Assembly: GCF_040436345.1 (NCBI RefSeq)
Contig: NC_133237.1
Location: 28,827,879 to 28,891,878 of the forward strand
Reading direction: 5' to 3'
Length of the DNA: 64,000 nt
Origin: Pagrus major
Taxonomy: Eukaryota > Chordata > Actinopteri > Spariformes > Sparidae
The notes below the pieces were generated by a model that searched no databases, was not told where the DNA came from, and was given only the letters and a program-made list of their open reading frames with translations. A program made the translations under genes and the position numbers. Position 1 is the first letter of the stretch; the number at the start of each line of letters is the position of its first letter. Positions 23,337-35,440 of this stretch are shown one piece after another.

Positions 23337-26190
23337 GGGGAACCTCTGGGACCAGAACATCAAGAGACCTGCCAAAAGTCTTCCAAAGTGTCAGAGAACC
23401 TCCTGGAACCGTGGACCTAAATGTCACCTCCTCCTGAACCCAGGTTCACAGGGACTGAACCTGGAACCTGCCGGCTACATGATGTCTCTTTTTAACCAAT
23501 GCGCCTTAAATTACCTAAGTAGAACTTAAATGGAACCATCTAGAACCCTGAACTGGTTTAGAAACCTTTGACAGCAGTTTTGACAACAGACCAAATGGAA
23601 CATCCTGTTTTTTCTCAGCAACCTTAGAAACCACAACCATCTCACTTTGAGCAAGAACTCTCCAATATATTCCAGATCCTGCTAGAACCTTGCAGATCTC
23701 TGGAACCAAACATCATCACTTCACAACTGGAACCAGCAGGCTTCCCCAGGCCCTTCTCTCACTACTGTGCCTGAATGATCCAGATTGAACCCGAGTGGAA
23801 CCATATAGAACCCTAGACTGGTTTTAAAACTTGAGTCATTGTTATATGCAGAAAACAATCAAAAAAACTTGTCACAACAACTTCTGGATCCTTCCAGGAT
23901 CTCTGGACCCGAACTCATCTCCTCCAAATTTTATGGTCAATAAAGCTACAGGAGTGGAACCTGGAACCCCCAGGCTACACAACACCTTTCTCTAACCACT
24001 GAGTCTGAAATAATCCAGCTAGAATGCTAGTGGAATCATCTGGAACCATCTGGAACCATGGACTGGTTTTAAACCTTAAACTTGAGTCAACTTCAGAAGC
24101 AAAAGACAAACAAAAAAACAAGTTCCAGTACCTTGTTGATCTCTGAACCGGAACTCTTCCTGTTTTTTTGTTATTTATTGTCGTGAATACTTGGGGAGTG
24201 GAACCTGGATCCCTCATGACACCCTTCTCTAACCACTGTGCTCTAAATGATCCAGCTAGAACTTGAGTGGAACTACATGGAACCCTGGACTGATTCTGAA
24301 ACTTTAGCCAGCAGCTTCACTGTTCTTTCAACATAACAGTCCAAAACAAACCCCACTAACTCAGCACCTTGAGAATCACAGAAATTCTCACACTGGGACA
24401 GAACTGTCCCAACATGCTCCAGATCCGTCTGGAAACTCCTAAAACTTTGGACCCAAACATCATCTGCTGCTTTTTTAGAAATTCTATATACACTTCTATA
24501 TACAAATGTATTAGGCCTGGAACCCGTTGACTACATGAAATGCTCTTACCAAGCCTGAGAGAACACAGTTAGATCCTGAATGGAACCATCTAGAACCCTG
24601 GACTTTGTCTGAAACTTTGAAACCATCACTTTACTTTCGAAGCAGCGGAGCAAACGAAACACACATACTTCGTTCCTCAATAAAGCCTAAACCCAGTATC
24701 TTACTTTGAGGGAGAGCTATCCACGCAGGTTGCAGATCACTGAGGAACCAAGTAGAATTTTAAAACCAAACATTTCGTCCTTTTCTATAACTTCCTGTGG
24801 ATATTGGTGTGTACAAGTAGTTGAACCTGGAAGTTTTGGGCCACACGACACCTCTCAACCACCAAAACTAACTGAAATACTGTTGTGGAACCACCTTAAG
24901 CCCCGAACTGGTTTTAAGATGATAAATCTTTTGTGTTCCACTTTTTTGACGCCTTAAAAACACAAAATATCTCTAGAACCTTTGAAACTGCAGACCTCAA
25001 TGACCCGTCGATCTCTTGTGCTTTTCTGTTCTTAAAGACAAGAAAGTTTTATATATTTTCTGAGGGAACATTTTGGATGAAACTGTGGGAATCTTCTGGA
25101 ACTCAGCTTCAAGTTTCAACCATGGATACGATGTGGTTTAGCTTGTGTTCAGAACAAATCTATTAAATGTATTAACTGTCCTTGTTGTCACAGAATCCCA
25201 AACGTCTGTACGTACAGACTCTCTGGAGTCACGAGAATTGCTCAGCTGAACATGAGAGATTGTTCGAATCCAGAAAATACTGAAGAAGTTTACAGAGGAA
25301 GGAACAAATACAGGAAGTGAGCGAACAAACTGAAAATGTGTCACATTGATTGATTTGCTGAGTGACTCACTGCATGTGTCATAGATTTCAATGCTGATTG
25401 GCTCAAGTCTTACCTGCTGACTGTGTTACATCCAAGCAGCCGGTGTTGGGTTAGGGTTACTCTCGGGGTCCGACTGGTTGTTTTCAGTTCGGTCCAACAA
25501 CTTCCAACATGTAGATGAACTCTGGATCTTCTACAAACATATTTTTAATTCTAAACATCTCCCTGTGGTTTTGCTCTCAGTATCCATCAGTCTGGTGTTT
25601 TCCCTGACACTAGAAAACACAGATTTGCACAGAACAGTAATGTCCTCAGTCAGTATATGTTAATACCAAGCATATGTTTCACGAAGGTTTGACATGAACA
25701 CGACCGTCATCGTATTTAACACTGGATCAATAGTCGTGTATAGTGAGGAGCCATCGAGTCATGTCTTGTTTCAGATGTCGTGTGAAGAAGTCATGAAGTC
25801 AGGATCCAAATGAGAAATTATGAAACTGCTTCCATGTCTTTGTGCTAAGCTATGCTAAACACTTTCTGGATGTATCTGTTTGAAATGTCTGACTCTCAGA
25901 GGATCTGCAGAAATGTAGAGGACCGGAGACGTTTCCCTGAGAGGCTCCACACATGTTTAAGTGTTTTTAAAGGATGAATTGTACAGGAACATTTTTACTG
26001 TCGTTTGTGTTCTGCTGTAACCAGAAACTCTACAAATGATCATCTGTACAATGCTGTATGTTTTTATAGTATTGACTGTATATGTATTACAGATATAGAA
26101 CAAAGTTATCGTGGAAGATTTACAGATGAAACTCTGTACATAAGAGGGTATTTTACTGACCTTTAATAAAACATAAAACCGATCTGTACG
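23337..26190 (+). other. arhgap27: arhgap27 probable 3-prime UTR, repetitive, with poly(A) signal
   Basis: No coding exon follows the stop for about 2.8 kb. AATAAA at 26165-26170, in a T- and A-rich context, is the first convincing poly(A) signal in a good setting. Between 23340 and about 24950 the sequence is a degenerate repeat: phrases such as GAACCTGGAACC, TGGAACCATCTAGAACC and CTGGACTGGTTT recur every 200-300 bp. Whether the whole stretch is transcribed cannot be told from sequence alone. Confidence 0.55.
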
Positions 26191-26423
26191 TCAGTGTTCG
26201 TTCGCTCTCTTTAGCCTAAAATCCCTCAGATTTCTTCTGCACCTCATCCACCTGCAGCCTCGGCAACAAACCTCTAACAATCCAACAGCAGTGAGCCTCG
26301 ACCACGGCTTTACTCCACCATCCAGTCACCACCATAAAGTGTTAACGTTTCTGCAAACCACTTCAAGCTTGTACGTGTCATCAGCTAACGTATCAACATT
26401 TCTGCTGAACGTGTTATCATGTT

Positions 26424-26966
26424 CACATGGAGGTGTGTGGATGGAGCGGTGTGGATGGAGCGGTGTGGATGGAGGTGTGGATGGAGCGGTGTGGATGGAG
26501 CGGTGTGGATGGAGGTGTGGATGGAGTGGTGTGGATGGAGGTGTGTGGATGGAGCGGTGTAGATGGAGGTGTGGATGGAGGTGTGGATGGAGCGGTGTGG
26601 ATGGAGGTGTGTGGATGGAGCGGTGTAGATGGAGGTGTGGATGGAGGTGTGGATGGAGGTGTGTGGATGGAGCGGTGTAGATGGAGGTGTGGATGGAGGT
26701 GTGCGGATGGAGCGGTGTAGATGGAGGTGTGGATGGAGCGGTGTGGATGGAGCGGTGTGGATGGAGGTGTGGATGGAGCGGTGTGGATGGAGGTGTGGAT
26801 GGAGGTGTGTGGATGGAGCGGTGTGGATGGAGCAGTGTAGATGGAGGTGTGGATGGAGGTGTGGATGGAGGTGTGGATGGAGCGGTGTGGATGGAGCGGT
26901 GTGGATGGAGGTGTGGATGGAGGTGTAGATGGAGCAGTGTGGATGGAGGTGTGGATGGAGCTGGTG
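26424..26966. repeat. 12/14-bp GATGGAGGTGTG minisatellite
   Basis: About 40 units of GATGGAGGTGTG and GATGGAGCGGTGTG lie downstream of the arhgap27 poly(A) site. 26970-27700 shows nothing recognisable. Confidence 0.95.
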
Positions 26967-27703
26967 TTAGAGCAGGTCAGGAAGTCTTATGAGGGGCAGT
27001 TCTCGTCTTCCTGAGGTGTTTACAGGACGGTAGGTAGGATGACACTTGCTGTCACCACTGGTCAGGTCAGCTGTATTTAGGTGAGAAACATCTGGAAGAC
27101 TGCAGAGACACTGTAGCTCTTCTCTCTGAGCTGATGAACAACTCTCCACCTCAACAAGGAGAATCTCCTCCACATGAAGAAATGTAAAGTGTCAGCCTGT
27201 CTGGTTTGCAGAGACTGAGAGTATTTATTCTGTCAGCAGTGTTTTTGCTCCGTTAGTTAGAAAATAAACTGCACCCAGAACCAAACATGAAGTTTGAGAG
27301 CGAGCCTGAACAGAGCCGATGATCGAAGGTGGAGACGGTTCTGAGACCTGACAGAGGTGAAAATGGTCCTTTTTTACAACAAGCTGTGTGCAGGAGAGCC
27401 TGCTGGTACATTCCTGCTGTAAATCAAAGACTGCAGACTGAAATTTAAATATATCAATAATCAGTTTTCAATGTCAGTGACTAATCAGCAAAGGGAAGAG
27501 AGAGTACGGAGGAGGACCAGACTCAGAATTTATTCTTTTATTTATTTTGAGGGTCGCACTCAAAGACTTTCTCTCAGAAACCTTCGACCTCTGTTTTTTT
27601 CAGTGGCTGTACTGGAGCCTAATGAAATGAAACCAAAGTGCCTGACGTGTGGACGGACAGTGTTATCTGATGTGTCTGTGGTTCTGTCCTGATGTCCTCT
27701 CAC

Positions 27704-27995
27704 CTGCTGAGCACTGTGCCAGGCTCTCTGCCACGTCGTTCCTCCCCATCTTCAGTAACACCTCCTGGGTGACCTGCACCGGCTGCTGGCTGTACACCTG
27801 AGTGATCAGATCCACCGTCCTCCGTCTGTCTGCGTCCTCCAGGTCGCAGGGGGAGATCTTTAGGAAACTTTGATCTTTGGGCAGAGTCTTCTGGACTTTG
27901 GTTCCGTACTCCAGCAGGTAGAACTTGAAGTCTTTGAATTCGTCACCCTGCAGATTCTTCAGCTCTCTGAGCAGAGCCTCTTTCACTGTGTCCAT
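27704..27995 (-). CDS. pyrin domain (PYD) exon of an NLR/ASC-like gene, partial
   Basis: The minus strand encodes a death-fold pyrin domain of about 90 residues. It starts MDTVKEALLRELKNL, continues DEFKDFKFYLLEYG, and ends with the helix region ADRRRTVDLITQVY and the final helix VTQEVLLKMGRNDVAESL. Such domains make homotypic contacts in inflammasome proteins. An acceptor (CTCCAG) lies about 20 nt before the ATG and a good donor, GTGAGA, follows 27704 in phase 1. That is the usual border between a PYD exon and later NACHT or CARD exons. No such partner is recognisable at lower coordinates down to the arhgap27 3-prime end. If the donor is ignored, the frame continues 12 residues and stops at 27663. 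It could be a PYD-only protein, an orphan exon or a pseudogene. Confidence 0.7.
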
Positions 27996-28039
27996 CTCTG
28001 CTGCCTGTTCAACACTGGAGACATCAGCAGACACGTTCA

Positions 28040-28120
28040 CATGTGCTGGACAGTAACTCAGTATTTTTCCTCAAGTACAAGTGAAGTACTTTTACTTTAC
28101 TGCAGTGTTTCTGTTATCTA
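28040..28120. repeat. dispersed AAGTACTTTTACTT repeat fragment
   Basis: CCTCAAGTACAAGTGAAGTA and CTTTTACTTTACTGCAG belong to the same family as 31,010-31,800. Confidence 0.5.
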
Positions 28121-28210
28121 TTCCTTTATGCTCAGAGAAATGTTGAAGTGTTACTTCACTACATGAACAACTTTACAGATTCATTTTATAAACTTTATAG
28201 ACTCATGTGA

Positions 28211-29032
28211 GAATGCTGTTCGTAGACGTCAGTTCAACATCAACACCATAATCCCACAACAACTCATCTGCAAACTTGACCAGCTGGGGCTCAACACCTC
28301 CCTCTGCAACTGGCTGCTGGACTTCCTCAGTGAGAGGCCACAAGCAGTACGTGTCGGCAGCAACACACTCAGCACAGGGGCCCCCCAAGGCTGTGTGCTC
28401 AGTCCCCTGCTCTTCACCCTGCTGACTCACGACTGCACACCAACCCACAGCACAAATCACATGGTGAAGTTTGCGGACACAACTCTGGTGGGACTCATCA
28501 CCAAGGACGATGAGTCCCACTACAGGAAGGAGGTCGACCTTCTGACCACATGGTGCAGAGACAACAACCTCCTGCTGAATGTCAGCAAGACCAAGGAGAT
28601 TGTTGTTGACTACCAGAGAGGCCACACCCAACACCCACCACTGACCATCAATGGTGCTGCTGTGGAGTGAACTCTCCCCCCTCTCTGCCCCCCCCCCCCA
28701 AAAAAAAAAAAAACTCTGGACTCTGAACCCTGACCTTCAGACTGTCTTTTGCACTATTACAATACATCATACAGAAACGTTTTGCCGCTATACTGACTAT
28801 CTTTTTTTACACTACATATCATACAGACACTGGACATACTGTACATACAGAAACAGTAGTGTTTTATATGTTATTGTTTACTTTAGTGTTAGGAAATGTC
28901 TGTCTTCATCTGTTGTGCTTGTGCACTTTATTTCTCTCACCGTGGGATAGTGAGAAACGTCTTTTCGATTCCTCTGTGTGTCTGGTACATGTGGAGAAAT
29001 TGACAATAAAAAACTTGAAACTTGAAACACTG
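28211..29032 (+). mobile_element. decayed LINE fragment: reverse-transcriptase C-terminal part plus 3-prime end
   Basis: One frame reads [17 protein letters not shown], then [20 protein letters not shown] and [12 protein letters not shown], and ends near VDYQRG. These are reverse-transcriptase motifs of a CR1/L2-type non-LTR retrotransposon. The catalytic box, normally FADD, reads FADT, and the 5-prime part is absent, so it is dead. After 28670 the frame breaks into a C10/A13 tract, then a T-rich tail with AATAAAA and two copies of ACTTGAA, as at LINE 3-prime ends. An internal deletion probably joins the two parts. Confidence 0.75.
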
Positions 29033-30085
29033 AGAACGTGATCAGCTGTGAGACTCTGACTGTGACACACTGGACCACGTTCAGTGTGTGCGCTGACTCA
29101 ACACAAACAGCTTTACTGTTCTCACTGTCTCATATCGGACCTCAGGAACAACGTGACTGTGGAACAGAAGCAGCAAGTTGATGTAAAAATCTCAAAATGG
29201 CAAAATGTGCTCAGCTTCTTCACTGCACCAGTTAGCTCCAAGCTAATTTACACCTGCAGTCTGACAGGAGGCGGAGTCAACGTCTGGTTACAAAATAAAC
29301 ATTACAGAATGAAAATAGTCACACAATAACAATAATAATAACAATAACACATAATGATAAACAACAATGACGACGTCGACAACAACAACGACCACCACAG
29401 CGTCTCAAGGATTTACTTTTCATTTTTAAAACGTGTTATTTTTGAATGTGAATCTTTATGAATGAGTCACATTTGACAGTTTCTTCTTTGTCTTCAGTGT
29501 TTCCTCCAACAATCACACTAAACTAATTATTAAACACTCAAAACACTGATAGTTATTTAAAATACAGGAATTTGCAGACACAAATCCAAAGCGTCTGCCA
29601 GACAGAGTGGAATCATCAGGAACAGCGTAACGAGACTTTTTGTAACTTTTCACTGAACCGTTTAATAACTGTGATAAATTTCCTCATAAGAAATAATTAA
29701 AAATCAAGTTTCTAATTGTTGATTGAGTTTAAACGAGTCAGCAGACTTGAGACTTTACGTCCATAATAAACGTTCTGCTGATGTTAATGAAGACGTTTAA
29801 AGCAGGTTTTATACTTTTACACAGTTAAAGTCATTTGTGCTGAAACGCAGCAGAAATATGTTTAACATAAACATAAATCATTACATATTTACTGTATTGA
29901 TGATATGGGTTGTTTCTTGCGTGTGTGACACTAAAACATCTGCTCATGTTTTAGTTCCTGATGATGACATCAGAAAAGGTGACGATGAACAGGTCGGTTG
30001 AGTCTGAGCGTCGACACGCTTCACAGCTGAAAACAGGTCTGAGACAAAAGTCTCACTCTGTGGGAACATTCCAGCAGAACTGGTC

Positions 30086-30640
30086 ACTGTGGCGGTTCCT
30101 CCTGTGGCGGTTCCTCCTGTGGCGGTTCCTCCTGTGGCGGTTCCTCCTGGTTCCATGGTTCTGTTCCACGCTGACAATATTCACAAAACATTTTACGAAC
30201 AGCAGAAATGTTTTTAGTTGTTTAAAGTCTGAAGCAGATTTTGGATTCGTTTGAAAAAGGCAATCACGTTTGAAGTAAAAAGATAAAAGGTTCAAATGTT
30301 TCGAGAAAAAGATCCAGTTTGTTAAAAAATGTTCCTGTTTAAACACAAATGCAGCAGAAACATGACGTCAGCTCCGAGTTTCAGTTTCAAGATGTTTGCT
30401 GAGACCAGCTCAGCTGAGACCAGCACAGCTGAGACCAGCACAGCTCAGACCAGCACAGCTCAGACCAGCTCAGCTCAGACCAGCACAGCTCAGACCAGCA
30501 CAGCTCAGACCAGCACAGTCTTCTTACCTTTATCAACCAGCTGGATGTGACAGAAACTGGATCAGATGTGACAGAAACTGGATCAGATGTGACAGAAACT
30601 GGATCAGATGTGACAGAAACTGGATCAGATGTGGAGTCGG
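30086..30640. repeat. three short arrays: 15 bp, 15 bp and 21 bp
   Basis: GTGGCGGTTCCTCCT is repeated at 30090-30149, AGCTCAGACCAGCAC at 30405-30518, and GATGTGACAGAAACTGGATC units at 30547-30634. 29035-29940 is AT-rich with no gene seen. Confidence 0.92.
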
Positions 30641-30800
30641 CTTCCTGTTGGTCCGGTTCACTCCTCGTCTCTCGCTCTGACCTACCCTTCATCTACCTGA
30701 TCACCTCCAGGCTCCGCCCCCTCACTTCTCTGGAAACACTTTCTGATTTCACCTGCAGTCACGTGACCTCACCTGAGTCTCACCTGCTGTGATGTCACAG
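30528..30800 (-). other. possible upstream non-coding exon for the PYD gene
   Basis: On the minus strand a donor AAAG|GTAAGA lies at 30528/30527. The preceding sequence contains a 21-bp repeat and, further up, a GC-box (reverse of CTCCGCCCCCTC near 30712). This could be the first exon of the pyrin-domain gene, whose only visible exon begins after an acceptor. The link is inferred from orientation and splice sites alone. Confidence 0.25.
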
Positions 30801-30819
30801 GGGAAGAGATACATTCTAC

Positions 30820-31795
30820 AAAAAGGTACTTGGAAGTACTTGGATACTTTGAGTAATTAAGTATTCAAAAACAGTGTATTAGTACTTAGTAGATGTTGTG
30901 TTGTCACCTGTCTGCTGTCTTATTCAGTCCTCATTAATTATTCATGTTATTGTCGTGTATGTTGAATACCTGATGATGTCATATCATGATGTCATATCAA
31001 CAGCAGTGGAAAAAAGTACTATGACTAATACTACATATACCACAGTGTAAAAGTACTCTATTACAGAAAAAGTCCTGCATTTAATATTTTACTCAAGTAA
31101 AAAGACAAAAGTATTTGCATCTTAAAGTAACAGAAGTAAAAGTACTCATAATGCAGGATAATATACTGTACAGGATACTATTTACAACAGTTTATCACAA
31201 ACATCTGGAGATACGTGGTTTTCACTGGACAGGAAAGTAATCTGAAAAGTAACTAGTAACGCTGTCAGACAAATGAAGTGGAGTAAAAATCACAATCCTT
31301 ACCTCTGAGATGTAGTGGAGTACGAGTATAAAGTTGCATTAAATGAAAAAACTCCAGTAAAGCACTTTGAAGTTGTACATGTACTGTAACAGTAATTGAG
31401 TAAATGTACTTAGTTACTCTTCAGGATGATAAAATAAAATACAGGAAGTGTTTGTAATCAGCTCGGTTACACAAAAAACTTGTTTGTTGAGTTTAATGTT
31501 TCCACTGATGAAATGTAACTAAGTACTCCACTACATTTATCTGATAACTCTAGTTACTAGTTACTTTACAGATTACATGCTGCATCAAAGCCACATGTGT
31601 ATTTTATTATTGATGCATTAATGTGTTGATCAGCTGGTTGTTTATTATATTTGACGTCATCATCAATTATTATTGATTGTATCTGTTTCAGTAATCTAAA
31701 TCTGTAAAGTGTAATAGAGTAAAAGTATCAAGTGGAATAGAATGAAAGTACTTGAGAAAAGTATCTGAGTACTGTACTCAGTTACTTTGCAGTTA
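30820..31795. repeat. cluster of dispersed AAGTAC/GTAACT repeats, both orientations
   Basis: Phrases such as GTAAAAGTACTCTATTAC, TTTACTCAAGTAAAAAG, AAGTACTCCACTACATTTAT and CTAGTTACTAGTTACTTTAC recur here and at 2,940, 18,640, 28,060, 35,690-36,060 and 57,385-57,845. This is a common fish interspersed family of unknown class. No gene is seen in this stretch. Confidence 0.7.
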
Positions 31796-31800
31796 TTTGA

Positions 31801-31917
31801 ATGGCTGCAGCCAGTGCACTGCGCAGGCGCCGGCCGGCAGCCCGTCGTCATGGAGACGGTTTGTTGTGTGTGAGCCTCGAGGAGCCTGAGGAGAAACGGC
31901 AGCGCGAGGGGCTGCAG
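31801..31917 (+). promoter_or_regulatory. ccdc103 promoter/5-prime UTR exon with NRF1-like and X-box-like sites
   Basis: A GC-rich block holds TGCGCAGGCGC at 31820-31830, matching the NRF1 consensus, and GTCGTCATGGAGAC at 31844-31857, resembling an RFX X-box. RFX sites are typical of ciliary genes, which suits ccdc103. A donor CTGCAG|GTACGT at 31918 closes a non-coding first exon that would splice to the acceptor ending at 32472. The sites are motif matches only. Confidence 0.5.
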
Positions 31918-32472
31918 GTACGTCAGGTCTCACCTGTGTGTTAGCTGCTGTTAGCCTGGAAGCTAACGGTCAGTAACAGCAGGTTGAGCTGTGTGATGTT
32001 AGCTAGCTGAGAGCTAGCGTTAGCCACAACACGGTTTACACGTAAACTGTGTTGATCCATTTAATCAGCTAAAGTTAGCGTTAGCATCAGGCTAGCATGT
32101 TAGCTTATTGTGGCCAGCTGTTAGCGGTTCAATAACAACACGTTTAACACAGTTTAAAGTGGAATATTTGACGTCAGCAGAGATACTTCATCCCGCTTTA
32201 TTGTTCTAAAAGTGACGAAAACAAACAAACGAAGAAAGAAAACATTGATTCAGCTGAACTGTAAACATCACTCAGGATGTGATGACCCAACCTGCGAGAG
32301 ACGAACACGGTGGAAAGTAACTACAGTAATCAAATAAGTGTAGTGGAGTACTTTAGGACTTTTACTCGAGTATGTCTGTTGAGTATTGTGAGGGTTGAGT
32401 TGTGAGAGAATCTACAAACTGAAGTTTATGATGTCATCCTGGAACGCTTCCTGTCTTCTGTGACATCATCAG

Positions 32473-33752
32473 ATGATGGCGAGGTCAGAGCGTGATGTCA
32501 TCGACTTCTCAGCGCTGGAGAGAGAGCTGCGAGGGGCGATCGAGTCTGAGCAGAGATACAAGAGAGAGAACGAGGCGAAGCTGAGGGCCGTCAGCCAGAG
32601 AGTGTCCTCCTACAGCCAGTTCAGGTAATTCAAGGGTCCTGGAAAACCTCCTACAGCCAGTTCAGGTAATTCAAGGGTCCTGGAAAACCTCCTACGGACA
32701 GTTCAGGTAATTCAAGGGTCCTTGAAAACCTCCTACGGCCAGTTCAGGTAATTCAAGGGTCCTGGAAAACCTCCTACGGCCAGTTCAGGTAATTCAAGGG
32801 TCCTGGAAAACCTCCTACAGCCAGTTCAGGTAATTCAAGGGTCCTGGAAAACCTCCTACGGACAGTTCAGGTAATTCAAGGGTCCTGGAAAACCTCCTAC
32901 GGACAGTTCAGGTAATTCAAGGGTCCTGGAAAACCTCCTACAGACAGTTCAGGTAATTCAAGGGTCCTGGAAAACCTCCTACGGACAGTTCAGGTAATTC
33001 AAGGGTCCTGGAAAACCTCCTACGGCCAGTTCAGGTAATTCAAGGGTCCTGGAAAACCTCCTACAGCCAGTTCAGGTAATTCAAGGGTCCTGGAAAACCT
33101 CCTACGGACAGTTCAGGTAATTCAAGGGTCCTGGAAAACCTCCTACGGCCAGTTCAGGTAATTCAAGGGTCCTGGAAAACCTCCTACAGCCAGTTCAGGT
33201 AATTCAAGGGTCCTTGAAAACCTCCTACGGCCAGTTCAGGTAATTCAAGGGTCCTGGAAAACCTCCTACGGCCAGTTCAGGTAATTCAAGGGTCCTGGAA
33301 AACCTCCTACAGCCAGTTCAGGTAATTCAAGGGTCCTGGAAAACCTCCTACGGACAGTTCAGGTAATTCAAGGGTCCTGGAAAACCTCCTAATGCCAGTT
33401 CAGGTAATTCAAGGGTCCTGGAAAACCTCCTACAGCCAGTTCAGGTAATTCAAGGGTCCTGGAAAACCTCCTACGGCCAGTTCAGGTAACTCCAGGGCCC
33501 TCGGAAACCTCCTACAGCCACGACCCAGGTATGGGGCTCCTGGTGTCCTTGAAAACCTTCCATGGGTCCTTGAAAGACTTTCAGACTCTGTGTTACCTGT
33601 GTGTCTCTGTCAGGGACCTGGTCCTGACGTGTCACCTGAAGCCGCTGGAGAAGAAAGACAAAGACGGAGCTCCACGGAAACAACCCTGGAACCCCGTCGC
33701 CCCGAGCAACAAGGGATGTCCTGTCGCCCAGAGCAACGAGGAAGATGTGTGA
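32473..33752 (+). CDS. ccdc103: coiled-coil domain protein 103 (dynein arm assembly), N-terminal part
   Basis: Exons 32473-32624 and 33614-33752 join in frame (AG|G arginine codon) to give 96 residues, ending TGA. The frame has the CCDC103 N-terminal signature: [51 protein letters not shown], and the PWN that follows. CCDC103 is a cytoplasmic and axonemal factor needed to assemble or anchor outer dynein arms in motile cilia (zebrafish schmalhans, human primary ciliary dyskinesia). Known orthologues are about 240 residues and carry an RPAP3-like C-terminal domain. I cannot find that part between 33752 and the abi3 exon. The gene may be truncated here, or an undetected exon may follow. Two adjacent ATGs open the exon; the first is used. 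Confidence 0.85.
32606..33488. repeat. 41-bp minisatellite containing the ccdc103 exon 2 donor, about 21 copies
   Basis: The first unit is the true end of exon 2, TACAGCCAGTTCAG, followed by the donor GTAATT and TCAAGGGTCCTGGAAAACC. About 20 near-identical copies follow, so each carries a copy of the exon end and a complete donor. Variation is mostly at the CAGCC/CGGCC/CGGAC position. Confidence 0.97.
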
Positions 33753-33862
33753 CTTTTGATGATCCAGTTGTTTTTATTTGTAAATCCTCTAAATGATGGA
33801 TACAGGTGTGATCTGTCAGTGTGGAGATACGTGGTTTTAACAGAACATGTTAACGAATTTTA

Positions 33863-33868
33863 AATAAA
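33863..33868 (+). terminator. poly(A) signal after ccdc103
   Basis: AATAAA within TAAATAAATAAAT, 111 nt after the ccdc103 stop, is the nearest poly(A) signal. Confidence 0.55.
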
Positions 33869-33984
33869 TAAATAATTTCGACAACAGAGCAGTTTGTCAT
33901 GTTTTATTCATCTTCCTTCGCTCTTATTGTGAAAACAGTCACAGTTTCTGTAACGATCAAATGAAATAATTCAAACTGGACATC

Positions 33985-34165
33985 ATTCATGACAGGTGGA
34001 GCTGCAGAGCCTCAGTGTGACCAGCAGGTGGAGCTGCAGAGCCTCAGTGTGACCAGCAGGTGGAGCTGCAGAGCCTCAGTGTGACCAGCAGGTGGAGCTG
34101 CAGAGCCTCAGTGTGACCAGCAGGTGGAGCTGCAGAGCCTCAGTGTGACCAGCAGGTGGAGCTGT
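33985..34165. repeat. 32-bp tandem repeat, 5.5 copies
   Basis: GACCAGCAGGTGGAGCTGCA with AGAGCCTCAGTGT repeats just downstream of ccdc103. Confidence 0.93.
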
Positions 34166-34486
34166 ATCACAGTCATGTGTGACTGATACATTGAACATTC
34201 ATGATCATGATTTTATATCAACTACAGAACAGGAAGTCTCGTTCAGGTCGAGTCAGCTCTGAAACTCTGCACACAGATTTGTACCTGAAAACAATAATAT
34301 TAACCTAATTCTGAATATAATCTGTCATCTTCTGAAATATCTGCTGCTATCAGACAGAAATACAGTATAATGGAGGTACAGTGTTAGTATATACCTTTAT
34401 TATTATTAATGTTAGTTTTAATGTACTGGGATCCAGTTTCCTTCACCACTGAATGGACTATGATGCTGTTAAAATGAACAATTCTT

Positions 34487-34580
34487 AAATGGAGTCTGGT
34501 GTATACTTTAAATGCTGTTATTTTAAATGGAGTCTGGTGTATACTTTAAATGCTGTTATTTTAAATGGAGTCTGGTGTAA
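34487..34580. repeat. 37-bp tandem repeat, 2.5 copies
   Basis: AAATGGAGTCTGGTGTATAC with TTTAAATGCTGTTATTTT. Confidence 0.85.
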
Positions 34581-35239
34581 ACTTTCATTACATGTAAACT
34601 GTATATGACTGATGACTAACAGCTCAGCATCACTTTTAACACTTATTGTCTCTGATGGGAAACAGGAAGTGGTTTATGCTGAGCAGGTTCATATACAGAG
34701 GAGGAAACACAGGCAGGAGGTCTCACTCTGAACTTATTTATGGAGACTCAGTCCCATTGACAGCCTGTTCGGTCCTTGAGCAGTCCTGGAATCCATCCAG
34801 AGGTTTCAGGGATCATTCAAGGACTTCAAGGGTCATTTTGAGGGCTCCAAAGATATATGAAGGGGCCCTTGAAATGCGTCCTGAGCTTTGGAGGAACCCA
34901 AGGAGCTACTTCAATGACCTCAGGAATATTTTCAAGCACCTTACTCTCACCATCATCCTGGAACCTCATTTAAGGACTTATATAAGGGAGTGGAACCTGG
35001 AACCCTAACGACACCCCATGAACTCTCCCAAAAGCATCCTTGAACCCTTTTTTAGAAAACCTGGAAACACAGTAAGTCTGGAAGTTCCAGGACCCTTCAG
35101 GAGGCTCCAGGCTGGTCGGAGGAGGCGTCACGGACAGTTTAAAACGGTCCCAGTATTCCTGAGGAGTGAGTCCTCTTGAGCTGCAGAGAGGATCTTTGGC
35201 GAGGCAGGTCGCTGCTTCGGAGAGGAAACAGGTTGATGT

Positions 35240-35440
35240 TTGAGACACTCAGAGGACAGACAGACACTCAGAGGACAGAGAGACACTCAGAGGACAGACA
35301 GACACTCAGAGGACAGACAGACACTCAGAGGACAGACAGACACTCAGAGGACAGACAGACACTCAGAGGACAGACAGAGACACTCAGAGGACAGAGAGAC
35401 ACTCAGAGGACAGACAGACACTCAGAGGACAGAGAGACAT
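35240..35440. repeat. 18-bp ACACTCAGAGGACAGACAG array
   Basis: About eleven copies lie just upstream of a possible abi3 non-coding exon that ends near 35494. Confidence 0.92.

Noticed and set aside
28203-28634. 143-residue minus-strand frame
   Set aside because: It is the antisense of the LINE reverse-transcriptase fragment, which is recognisable on the plus strand.
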